Assembly: GCF_000002875.2 (NCBI RefSeq)
Contig: NC_009396.2
Span: 255,501 to 319,500, forward strand
Length of the DNA: 64,000 bases
Reading direction: 5' to 3'
Origin: Leishmania infantum JPCM5
Lineage: Eukaryota; Euglenozoa; Kinetoplastea; Trypanosomatida; Trypanosomatidae
A program made the position numbers and the translations under genes. This document shows, one piece after another, positions 21,609 through 32,267 of this stretch. The notes under the pieces are model-generated. The model did not search any database and had not been told where the DNA came from. It was given only the letters and a program-made list of their open reading frames with translations. Numbering within the stretch: position 1 is the first letter of the stretch; each line of letters opens with the position of its first letter.

Positions 21609-23860
21609 AAAGGAAAGCCTACGAAAGGGGAAAAGAGCGCACTTGCCATTGCGACGAGATAGATGAACCTAAAGGCAAAGGGGTGAAGGGAGAGGGACAA
21701 GAACCGTCAGGTAGAGACAGACTAAAGAAGAGAGTGAAGAGGAGGATAGAGATTGTAACAGGCGGGAAACACAGCGTCGCTGTCGCACGGGATGGGGTGG
21801 TGGTAGGTAGTAATACAAGTCTATGACTACTGTGGAGAGAACATCAGCAAGAGGAGAAGGGGAGCAAGAAGAAGCAGAGGCTGTCATTGCTCTTGTCGCT
21901 TCTTGTGCTTCTATGGTACCGCTTTTCGATCGTCGTTTTTTTTTCGTGCAGTTCCAAACCCTTCCAAGTCTCACGAGAGACGAATGCCGAAGCAGTGAAC
22001 AAAAGAGAATCGGCAGGAAAACAAAAAATGCAGAAATAAATGACGGCAAGTGATTTCAGAGGTGTCCGAAAACGGACACAGGGAAAGGGGGTAGTAGGAA
22101 GAGATGGTGGTGAGGACACCGTTATCCACATGTTCAGAAACGGTGAGCGAAATGAAATGGTAGGGGTGTTAGGAGAGAACGGGCGACTATCTTCTCAGCA
22201 TGTGCGTGGGTGCCTGTAGGAGCAGGAGGCGACGGTAGAAATATCATTCTCTTGCTATCGGTGCCCCTCCTCCTCCTCCTGCGGCCTTCTAAAAACAAAA
22301 CAAAAATGGAGCGCCCCCCCCTTCCCCGAATACAGTCGACTTCTGCCTCTTTGCATCGATCTTTCTCTTGAGCTTCCAGAAGTGATCTATTCGCTCATTA
22401 CGGTTTAGTTGCTAATGGGTGGAAGCAAACTTCAGACGGCGACTCTGTGACGGTGAACACGCATGCACATGTACATACACACCTAGTATACTAGCGCAGC
22501 TGTAAGCGTGAGCCCGAGTGGAAGCCTGCACGCTCATGTTCCGCTGCGGCAAGACACGGAGTGCCAAATACTCATACAACACACGGGATCAGAGTGCATC
22601 TAGTCGTATCCGACACAGCTCTTGCGAAGTGAGAAGAAGAATAAACATGTGAAACAAATCATGACAGAGTTTGAGGGGGAAAACCCCTTGCTGGTTATGT
22701 CTGCGACCGTTACATCGAGGGGAACGGAAAGGAAAGGGGGCGAGGGGGAGATGGGGAATATAAAAAAAAGGAGAGGAGAGGAAAGCAAAGAGGGGGAGAG
22801 GGAGGGATGAGAAAGGCCGTAAGGATAAGAGGGAAAAGGAAACGTCCCCACTTCACGTGTCGCTACTGCCTTCTTTGCGCTGTGTTGTCTGTACTTCGTT
22901 TTCACCGGTTGTCGAAGACACCACGAATGCGAGACAAGGGTCCGATTGCACTCCCCCTCTTTGGTACTTTTTTCTCGCTTCCGAGGCGAGAGGAGATCAT
23001 GCGGAGAGAAGCGAAAAGAAAGGAATGCGAAATGGTTCACAGCCTGGGGAAGGGAGGGCAGGGAATCATTCGATCGGGTTGCGAGAAATTGGAGGTCGGT
23101 AGAGTGAGAACAAAGGCAAGAAAAAGGGGGAGTTCTCTATGCTGATTCCAAGAAGACACGCGCACCCAAGAGAAAGAAAGAAAAGTGAATATATATATAT
23201 ATATATACTGAAACGAGAAGCGAGAAAGCAGACGAAAGGAAAAACAAACGTGCAAGGGGGAAACGAGAGTAAACGTTGACACCACATGAGGTTCGGAAAC
23301 AGAGGAAAAGGGGGGATGAACACACAAAATAAAAAAGCACAACGTAATGCATTCCATCACTCCTAGGAAAAAGGGGAGAAAGGGGAAAAAGAAGCGGAAG
23401 AGTGAGCCACAGCGTGTTCGGAATAGCCACGAGAGCAGACGGAAAGAAAAGGAAAAGCGCTGAATCGCATCCACGTGTGGAAAGGAGTGAGAAGGGTGTG
23501 AAAGAAAGCCAGAGAAAACTAAAAAGTCAATCAAGGGGACTCTCTGTTCGGCTCACAGCTGCCTTTTTGTTTTTTCCACGGCATCGGCATCGGCCCACAG
23601 TTCATTGCTCGAAGTAGCTTGCGCGCATGCCGTGAAACCAGCTGGGGCCCCTTTCGCAGATAGGGGAAAGAAGGCATGTTGTCATCCAGTTTGCCACATC
23701 GAGCAAGGACTGATTATACAAAATGAGATGTCCTCGCAGTCACTCGTCTCCGGCTGCAATGCACACTCCATGCGGCTGACAGATATCTCTCTTACAGGCC
23801 TTGCCCTCGCTCCTGACCCTCTACGGTTGTCGCCGCCGAACCTCGCAAGGCTGTCTCGGG
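21609..23860. other. Gene-free interval
   Basis: No gene is recognisable. The plus strand is purine-rich for most of its length, with a short TA microsatellite at 23189-23208. The right end is probably the 3'UTR of the remnant gene that ends at 23861. Frames on both strands are short and of biased composition. Confidence 0.6.
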
Positions 23861-26124
23861 TCACTCTGCCGTCACGATGTGCACCGCGGCACTCGACTTT
23901 TGCGGCGCTGAGATGTCCACCACGATTCCGATGTCTACGAGCGACAAAAACGAAGGCGCGTTGGTGACTCTTCCGCTTGGTCGAAACGAACGATCGAGCG
24001 AGGCTGGCGGCTGCAGCGCAACGCAGGAGGCGGCTGCCTGCTCTGTCAAGCCGATGTCCTGGCTTGCGGCTGTGTTCGACACGGACAACCCCAGGTTGCT
24101 TAGGGCGAAGTGCGTGAGTTCGGTGCTGTCGCCAGGAGCAGCCGCGATGGCGGTGGTGGCTGTCGTTGTGACGGTGTTTGTCGCCAGCAGGATCCTTTTT
24201 CGGCCAGCCCCGGAGAGATTAGAAATGTTAGGAGTGGTGCCGCTGCCAGACGCGAGTCGTGGCGGAGAGAGCCGGGTGCTGCGTGCAACAGTGAAGTTGG
24301 CGACTGTAGCCGCCATGGACGGAGGGGCAGGGCACGCAGGTGGCGGAGGCGGGAGCGATGAATGAAGCGGAATGTGGCCGCTGCCTGTGACGCTCACGGT
24401 CGCACCGCTACCACCACTCGGCCCCATCTCTTGTACGAAGATACCTCCAACGCCGGGGCGGCTGACGTCTGCACGTTTTGCTAGGGCACTGGATGGCCTG
24501 GATGAGAGCAATCGAAACGCCGGTTTGGCGCGGACCGGTTCCGTGGAGGTGCGCCAGATGGGCCGGCAGCTGGCTAGGTGGCACAGGCACCATAAGCCGA
24601 CAGCTGCTGAGGAGAGCGACTGCAGGCCTTATCGCAGCCTTTGGCGATGTACTCGGTGCGAGACCCTTCACTGGAGTAGTGGCGGCTGTCGGCAGCGAGG
24701 AATGCGAGACGCACGGAGTTGACCGAGAGACTACGTCAGGAAGCTGCTGTGTCTGCGGCGCAGATGGCTGCGATGAAGTTTGCAGAAGCAAAAAGGGCGT
24801 GCGGCGCTGCAGCGGGACCACGAGCAAGGATGCCTAGTGCATGGACTGCGGCGGCGACTGGCAGTTCAGACGCTGGATTTCGTGCAGGTTGCCTTCCAAC
24901 CAAGGCGCCAACTCCCAGTGCCCAGCTGAAGTCCTGAGTATGCAAAGCCCAGGCGGCGCCTTTGCTTTTCGCTTAGGACAAAACCGTGCTGCTACATTTC
25001 CCGAGCGTTGCGCTGCCTCGCTGCGACGCGGGAAGTGGGAACATTATTGCCTCATGGAGCGAGTTCCTGCTAGATGGGAGACGGGCCTGCCTCACAGGAG
25101 CCGTGAACGAGGAGGCGCTGCTGGGTTGGGGTTGCACGAGGTGGTGATGAACATCAAAGGAGCGACGATCGCCAGCTGCCGTAACATGGGCGCTGGACTG
25201 TGGCGCGTGGGTAGTGGCAAGCACCGTTTTCCGCTGCTGCTTTGGTTGCAGTCGACACGCCGGCGAGAGGGAAAACACGTTCGAAATATTGCTGTGGTGC
25301 AAGCTGGTACCCTCTTCCACCTCACCTGCATTAGCTGCGTGCTAGAATCTCCTCTCTCTCTGCTCAGAGGACTAGTTTGTGACGGTGCATCCTCCGCGCA
25401 CGAATCGAGAAACGCGTGATAGGGCGCGGAAAGCACCCTGGATGGGCACATCGCACTCCGTCAGGGGACTCGATGGGCGGGGTCGACTTTACAGTACGCA
25501 GCGATTTCAATGCGTGGGCTATAGGCGCGCTGAGGTGATTGGTGAACCACAGCCCCGACTGCAGCTCTCGTTTCCCCAAGCTCCCCCCCCCCCAATATCG
25601 CCCTTGTGCTTGAGCGATGCTCTTCCGAAGGACCATACGGGTGCGCGTCAGCTTTGCCGAATCGACGTTTGAAAGGCCATCTGTGTCCATGCGCGTTGGT
25701 GAATCCATCGTGACCTCTCCAGTCCCAACGCCACTTTGTCGGCCCTCTCCGCGCGCAAACGGAAAGCAGAAGGTCGCTGCACCCGCTCTGTCACACTCGC
25801 TTCTCTTGCCCGGAGTGCAGAAAAAGCCGGATGGCGATTCCTGAAACTCTTCGGTGCACCAGACGTGTTGCAGAAAGCGTGCGGATGAGTGTCGAGGCGA
25901 CATCGGTGAATCCGTGAACGAGGCACTTCGCCTATGCAGTGACGATCCTCTGTGGAAGAAGCGTGCAGATGCTGGAGGATGATATTCCGCGTCGTGCAGG
26001 CGCGGCGCAAATGCTCTGCAAAGTAAAAGCGCCTGGCCGCTGCGGCTGCGACGACGGTGCCTGGATACCGGGGAAGCACCCGTAGAGATGATCCATGGCA
26101 TGCCACGGCTGCTGCACGACTCAA
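23861..26124 (-). pseudogene. Probable frameshifted remnant gene
   Basis: Several minus-strand segments with coding-like codon choice follow one another in different frames: about 26124-25648, 25320-24973, 24945-24736, 24827-24480, and 24511-23861. The last is the best. It is open for 216 codons to a TGA at 23861 but has no ATG at its upstream end; the first ATG is at 24427 and would give 188 residues. Adjacent segments overlap in different frames, as expected of single-base indels, and an 11-C run sits at 25583-25593. The translations (Ala/Ser/Thr/Pro-rich, no known motif) are not recognisable. The alternatives are a short real gene at 23861-24427 with non-coding DNA upstream, or an intact gene broken by sequencing errors. 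Confidence 0.45.
25583..25593 (+). repeat. C11 homopolymer
   Basis: Eleven consecutive C on the plus strand inside the remnant gene. It is a likely spot for a length error or a real indel, and can by itself explain one frame change. Confidence 0.85.
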
Positions 26125-27112
26125 GATTCAAGACACAGAACCAGTAAAGTCCTTCCGTGAAGGTGATGAAGTGGCTCGTGCAAGATTTCCGTCGTCGACA
26201 CCAGTGGAAGCTTGCCTGCTCACTCAAAGAAAACAGCAGAACTATACCCTTAATCATCCACAGCAAAACAAGTAGATGTGGGGGTGGGAAAAAAAAGAGA
26301 GGAAGAGATTCGAAACAAGAGAAGTGAACAGAAAAGCACTGAAGGAGACGGCCACTGCGACTTTTCTAAGTCTTCGTATTCTTTTTCTCCGTTCTGAGAC
26401 TTTGCCCCGCAAGATTGCAAGGCACCCTTCTTCCGCTGTCAGGCAAAAGACATCTTGAGCTTTTCAAAGGCAAACAAAAAAAAAACGACGAAAATTTCTC
26501 CAAGAAAAAGGTGTGAGAAGACATGAAAAGGGGAGTTGGTGTGTTGGGTTTCCTTTTTCCTTTCTTCCCTGCGAAAGAAAGGAGAAGGCTTGCTAAGCAT
26601 CGAAGGGTGTTTTTCTGGGCAGCAAATAAGCAGCGTCACGAGCTTTTCACGAAGATCACCGTCACAAAGCCCAGCCTTTTCACAACTGCTTCCCTTCTGT
26701 AGCTTATTTTTCTTTTCGTTTCCCCTTGAGGGGACAGCAGACATGCGTACTCTATGGGTAAAATGCTCGAAAGCGAGGGGCATACAAAATCAAAAACAGA
26801 ATCTATACAAAAACGAAAGCACCCGCACCGAAAAAAAAAAACAGAAATCGACGTAGAACGGCTATTGAAACGGAAATAAAGTGGAGCAAGACGTACACAG
26901 TGCAGGAACGAAATATTTGAGGGTCAAACAAGACGAGGACGATGGAGAAAAGACAAAAACATAATCACGCGAACAAAAAAATGCAACACAAAAAGGAGAA
27001 GTAAGCGACTAAAACGAAACACAAGAAGCAGAAAATAAAAACAGGAAAAGGCAAACTAGCCTTCTTGCTTCCTCCTTGTCCATGAAGGAGTCTGCGCGTA
27101 CGTGTGGGTGGG

Positions 27113-27143
<31 letters not shown>

Positions 27144-29102
27144 TTTTCCACTCAAGACAACAATGGAGAGCAAGGGGAGGGGATAAAGGCCGAAAGGAAC
27201 GAGAAGGGCGAACGGAGCGAAGAGTAGCAGTGATGTTTCTTATTGTCGTTGTTTTATTCTCTTGCCTTGCTATTATCACCTTCTCTTTTACACACACGCA
27301 TCTACATGACAATGCTCTCAATTACTTTTACCACGGGAGATGTGGGCAAAGGGAAATTAGATGTGGACGCGAGTATTGCAGGAAGCACGGAAAACGTACG
27401 ATTGCACGAAGTGCGTGTGTGTATGTGTGTGTATGTGTGTGTGTGACGAATCTGTCGGTTCTCCTTCAAGGCCTCTACGAAAAGAAAGACCCAAGTCCTG
27501 GGCAGTGGCCGTGGCCAGTTTTACAAGAAGGGATTTCAAGGATAGTAAAAATATATATATATATATACTAGACCGGAAGAAACAGAAAGCACACAACGAA
27601 GAAAAAAAAGAATGAGAGGATTTGCAATCGGGCCAAATGAGTGTCGTCCCCCCCCCCTTCATCTCACCTGGTTGGTTGGTTTGCTTCTTTGTGTCTGTGT
27701 TGAAGCAGTCGAGCTTTTTGAGTTCAGGGCGAGAGGCAATGGAAGAGAAGATGTCTGGTGTGCAAACACCGGATGAATGAGCTTTGGAAACGGGGTCGAT
27801 CAATGAAGACCCATCCTTCTCCCTTTAACTGTTTGTTCTTTCTCTTGCTGTCTTGCTATCAAGGTAGGAAGGTAGTACCGTCCACCGCTACTCGAGAAGA
27901 TGCGTGGTCGAGTCGTCAACGAGCGCGTGAAATAGAAGAGGGGGCTGTCAGCAAAAAAAAAAAAAGAAATAGATACGAGGCGAGTTAGAGAAAGATTGGC
28001 GGAGAAACCTAAGCAAGTTAGTCCATCACTCATCATCGAGTAGGACCGAACATGGCACCAGCGCCACAAAAGTGGCCCTCACGACTTAGAATCTTCCGTT
28101 GATTTATGGCCGAAAGCGCTGGACGACACGACGGCGAAAATGCTCCCAAACAGAAGCGCATCTATCAGGGCGCATCGTTCTTTTTTGGTTGTTTGCTTGC
28201 CTTCTCTCCACACGTGAAAACGAGGAGGAAGAAAAAAGAGCCGAACAGATCCTCAAGCACGCACCCGAAAGCAACGGTAATAATCACTGAAGAGTGAACA
28301 AAAAGCAATGAACACAATACAGAGAGACAAAAAGGCTGAAAAGAACTGAAGACAGAAAAACATCAACAACAGGGCAGGTATAGAAACGCCGAGGATGGCG
28401 CACCAGCGCTTGGGTGTCTATCACGGTAACAAATTGTGTCTACATCTACTCGCTGCGTCGCTTCTTCATGCATTTGCGGGAGTTTGTCCCTCCGCTTCCC
28501 TTCCTCCATAATGGCGTTTTCTTTGCCCTTTTTACTACCCGTGCTGGGAACACCGTTTCTTCGTAACAATACTCCAGCACGCAAGAAGAGGAGAAGCAGA
28601 GGCCAAAAGTACTGGTGACAGGGTGTGTATGTGTATATGCAGCATGAGCGGGAAGCAAAGGGAACGAAAAAAGGCAAGAAAAGGCTAATTTTACAATGAA
28701 TGCAAGACTTGAACTCGTACCCAAGAAGCACAGGCACACACCCACACGAACTTTGTAGTATTATTCAAAGGGTAAAGGGGGAAAAGTAAAGCCATTCTAT
28801 GTGCAGTAAGGCAGGACCATCACGGAACTACAAAAACGTGAAAAAAAAAAGTGAGCCGTGAGCATACACACACACAAAGACGGACAAACTTAGTTGGGGA
28901 AAGCACTGCTCCAGTTTTGTCTATCGTTGTCTGCAGTTTCTTCCGCTTCTCTTATTGTCTATGAGATGCACGCTATGGAAGAAGGGACAACGTGCATGAG
29001 AGGACAACGCCACAAGACAAACGCATACATGAAAAAAAAAATGATGGATGAAATCAACAGCTTTGCGGCGCGCTGACCAGTGGTCATCAGCAAAGGCCGC
29101 CT
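26125..29102. other. Gene-free interval (3 kb)
   Basis: Purine-rich plus strand with short T/C-rich stretches near 26480-26730 and 27640-27860. The part next to 29103 is probably the 3'UTR of the CEP164-like gene. I see no coding frame, and no RNA gene that I can support. Confidence 0.6.
27112..27143. repeat. (GTGC)n tetranucleotide repeat
   Basis: About eight tandem GTGC units within spacer DNA. A GT-rich run follows at about 27413-27445 and a TA run at 27550-27568. Confidence 0.9.
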
Positions 29103-32069
29103 TCATATCCCAGGGGCTTGCCACTGATCCAGGTGCGTGTCGCGCCGCAGGGCATCAGACTTTGAGTGGCTGCGCGATGTGCGACGTACATACCCCGGCA
29201 CAGCCTCACGAACAACTGGCGACACGGTGCTGTGCCGGCGGCTGTTGCCGTGCCCATGAGACGGTGTCATGGCTTGCGAAGCGGTCTGTTGGTGCTGCAT
29301 GTGAATAATAGATGTGACCTCGTCCAAGCGCCGTTCGATGCGACTAAGCGCCTTTGAGAGAATCGGGCTCGCTGCATAATTGTCCATGGGAAGGTTGCTG
29401 CCACTCCCAAGAGCATTATACCCCATTACATCGCGGTGGAAAGCTGTATCGTGGGTCGCGACGCTGTGCCGCGGAGGTTTGAAGAAGCCAGTCATGAGCG
29501 CCGCAGTGTCGACGCTGCAGTTGTTCAGCGCTGAAGCCTCGCCGCCGTTACGACTCCTTAGCCGCTCCTGCTCCTCGATCTGCTTCTCCAAAGTAATCAG
29601 GCGCTGCTCTTTCGACAAGAGCCATACCTGAGAGTCGCGGAGGATCATCATGTCATGCTCCAAGCCCTGCGCTTGCTCTTCCAGTGTAAGGCGAACCTTG
29701 TTGAGTAATTGCCCACGATTCGAAGATGAGCGAACGCCTTCCCGTTTGGCGGCAAGAACATCTTGCTTCCACTGGTGTCGCGTGCGCCGCAACTGCTGCT
29801 TCCGCTCTTCGAGGTTTTGCTGTTGCAGCTCTACATACTTGCGGCCCTCCTGCAGGCGACTCCTTTCTCCCTCCACTAGGCTGCGCTGCTCCTCGAAAGA
29901 AAGGGGTAGCTTAAACGCTCCAGATGCCTTGGTTGGGTTGCCGCTCAGGGCAGGCGGCATCAGGTTCGCCGCCGGGTTCGAGGAGCGAAAGTCCTGCCCG
30001 CTCCTTGACGGTGTGGTTGCAGACGCTGTGGCGGCGGGCGTTTCTGGAGCCGTTCGAAACTCTCCCGTTTGCGGAGATGGAAGGATGAAGGGCGATCCGG
30101 CAAACACCTCACGAAGTGCCTCTGTGACAAGAGCTTTGATGTCCGGCTGCGGTGCCGCAGCAGGGGCGGCCCCAGCAGCGCTCTCCTCGACTGAGGTACG
30201 TGTCAGTAGCTTTCTGTCCAGATGCGGAGGAGGCGCCTTTCCCTTTCCGACGTCACCGTCGTCATCTGTAGCACTCATAGATCGGCTTTCCAACATGCGA
30301 GGAGTTGGCTCGTGCGATTCAGCAAGCCGCACGACGCTCAGGCTGCTCCGTCGCGACTCCTTTTCCTTCATGAGCTCCTGCATAATAGCATTCAACTCTT
30401 CTTGAGCCTTCTCCTTCAGCTGCTGCTTCAGGGCCTCGAGCTCCTTTGCTTGGGAAGCCTTAATTTCCCCCAGCGTCTCCATAAAGCGCTCGTGATCTTG
30501 AGAAATCTGCTCTTTTTGATGGGCACTGCGCTGTTCCATGAACTCGTCGTGCATCCTTTGAAGTTGCTGCTTCTGAGTTTGTTTGAGCTCCTCTGCTTCG
30601 CGCTCCATGTCTTTCCGCAGCGTCTCGAGGCGCCCGCTCGCACAATCTTGCGCTTTCTGAACGTGCCGGTCATGCTCCTCGCGCATCTGTGCCAGTTTTG
30701 CGTCCATTTCCTCCTGCATCTGCTTCTGCCTTTGAGCCCCAATCTGCTCGAAGACACTGTGCGACTCTTGCACATCCTTCGCAAAGGCGGCGAGCGCAGC
30801 CTCATACTCGTGCAGAAAGGCTGACGAGAACTGCTTCAGGTCAGTCATGCTTTTCATAGCTTCCTGGAACGCCTGAGATTGAGCCTCTTTTCTGATCTCC
30901 GACTCCTGTCGCTTTTCGCGTGTAAAGATTTCTAACATCTGCGCAACTTCCGCCTCAACTTTTCGCTTATCATGCTCGAGGTGTGCTTTCAACTTGTTGC
31001 GCAGGCGCTCGCTTTCAGCGGTGAGCTTCGTCTCATAATCCTGCCGCAGCGCAGCGAGCTTGCTCTCTAGCTCCGCGCCAAGCCTCGCCGACTCGATCTT
31101 CAGCGCATCTGCCGTCTCCTTCTCGATCGCAGCTCGCCGCTTTTGCTTTTTGGTGTTTGCACACTCTTGATAGCGTCTGAGGTCCTCTGCTACTTCTGCG
31201 TCGATTTCCTCCTTCTGACGCTTGAGGTTGCTCTGTTGCTGAGCTCTATATTCCTCGAGGTCCTTGCTCACCTGCTGATCCACCTTCGCTTTATGATTTT
31301 TTGAGCTAGAAGTCACCACTTTCTCTGGCGATGATGTGCCAAGCTTGTCTAGAGCCCTCAATCCGTTCACACCACCACCAGCCACTACCTTTGACGGAAG
31401 GGGAATGGCATCGGGCTCATCGATTTTGGGTGCTTTCGCGGCATCAGATACAAGAGAGGAGCAGCTACGGGAAGCGGTAGATTGAAGCTCGGTGGAGCCC
31501 ATGCGTGCCGCTGCAATATTTCCCTTGTCCTCCCTTCCTTCATCATTCAGCATCGTGCTGATCTTCAGAGATTCGGGCAGTTCCTTCTTCTTCTGTATGG
31601 GCTCCAGGTCCTTGACGCTGTTGGTCTTCCCAGCCGCCTCTTGGGCTTTGGGTTTTGTTTCATGTGCCTCCGTGTCGCTGGCCTTTGAGCGCCTCTTCTT
31701 TGCAGCCTTGCCGCTATGCGCGACCTGAGCCTTGGACGAGGCAGCGGGGGTAACTTCCTTGTCACCCTTTCCATTTTCTTTTGCGTGCAACTTTGCCTTC
31801 TCCGCTTTGAGGAGCTCACGGTAGTGTTCATCGGAGGGGTGATCCCAAATGCTCTGCCCGGTCTTGAAGTTGAAGTAGTACAACTCGCCCTTTTCGCTCT
31901 TGCACGCCTTCCAGTGCTCCGGAAGTGGCGCCTTGAGACCCTCGCGCGCTATCCATAAAAGGGGCGTGTCGTCGGGAAGCTCCATCCCAAGCCACTTCCC
32001 ATACTCTACCATTTCGGCTTCAGAGGGCTCATAGCCTGTGTCCGGTTGAACTTCGAGAACTACTGACAT
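29103..32069 (-). CDS. CEP164: CEP164-like WW/coiled-coil protein, 988 aa
   Basis: The N-terminus matches the CEP164 head: a conserved block with LLWIAREGLKAPLP (residues 37-50) leading into a WW domain at about 49-78 with both Trp (W53, W75), the aromatic core YYFNF and GQSIWDHP, then the DEHYR tail. After a Lys/Ala-rich linker come long charged coiled coils (about 260-565), a Pro/Ser/Thr-rich linker, and a second coiled coil (about 730-860). CEP164 proteins sit on the distal appendages/transition fibres of basal bodies and are needed for cilium or flagellum docking; trypanosomes are known to have several variants. I cannot say which variant this is. The ATG at 32069 puts the WW domain where the family has it. 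It is the first gene leftward from the strand switch. Confidence 0.85.
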   Translation of the reverse strand: MSVVLEVQPDTGYEPSEAEMVEYGKWLGMELPDDTPLLWIAREGLKAPLPEHWKACKSEKGELYYFNFKTGQSIWDHPSDEHYRELLKAEKAKLHAKENGKGDKEVTPAASSKAQVAHSGKAAKKRRSKASDTEAHETKPKAQEAAGKTNSVKDLEPIQKKKELPESLKISTMLNDEGREDKGNIAAARMGSTELQSTASRSCSSLVSDAAKAPKIDEPDAIPLPSKVVAGGGVNGLRALDKLGTSSPEKVVTSSSKNHKAKVDQQVSKDLEEYRAQQQSNLKRQKEEIDAEVAEDLRRYQECANTKKQKRRAAIEKETADALKIESARLGAELESKLAALRQDYETKLTAESERLRNKLKAHLEHDKRKVEAEVAQMLEIFTREKRQESEIRKEAQSQAFQEAMKSMTDLKQFSSAFLHEYEAALAAFAKDVQESHSVFEQIGAQRQKQMQEEMDAKLAQMREEHDRHVQKAQDCASGRLETLRKDMEREAEELKQTQKQQLQRMHDEFMEQRSAHQKEQISQDHERFMETLGEIKASQAKELEALKQQLKEKAQEELNAIMQELMKEKESRRSSLSVVRLAESHEPTPRMLESRSMSATDDDGDVGKGKAPPPHLDRKLLTRTSVEESAAGAAPAAAPQPDIKALVTEALREVFAGSPFILPSPQTGEFRTAPETPAATASATTPSRSGQDFRSSNPAANLMPPALSGNPTKASGAFKLPLSFEEQRSLVEGERSRLQEGRKYVELQQQNLEERKQQLRRTRHQWKQDVLAAKREGVRSSSNRGQLLNKVRLTLEEQAQGLEHDMMILRDSQVWLLSKEQRLITLEKQIEEQERLRSRNGGEASALNNCSVDTAALMTGFFKPPRHSVATHDTAFHRDVMGYNALGSGSNLPMDNYAASPILSKALSRIERRLDEVTSIIHMQHQQTASQAMTPSHGHGNSRRHSTVSPVVREAVPGYVRRTSRSHSKSDALRRDTHLDQWQAPGI

Positions 32070-32178
32070 TCTGCCTGCCTAATACTGAATGCTACGCGCT
32101 ACGCAGTGTAGTTGTGATTTCCTGATACTTCCTTTTCTGTTTCAGTGCATGCAATCACTGAAGCAACCGTAGCAACCG

Positions 32179-32250
32179 CTGTTTGCAGGAGTCAAGATAC
32201 AAAAGAAGGAGTTGGAGAGAAGATAGTGAAGGCGACAAGGAGAGACATGG
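32179..32250 (-). promoter_or_regulatory. Candidate splice acceptor of the CEP164-like gene
   Basis: On the minus strand a pyrimidine-rich tract (about 32250 to 32199) is followed by AG at 32180-32179, giving a 5'UTR of about 110 nt. No better tract lies nearer the ATG. Confidence 0.4.
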
Positions 32251-32267
32251 AAATTCCTTTCACCAGT

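Noticed and set aside
28690..28720. Minus-strand GAGTTCAAGTC resembling a tRNA B box
   Set aside because: No A box or acceptor stem lies upstream at the right distance.
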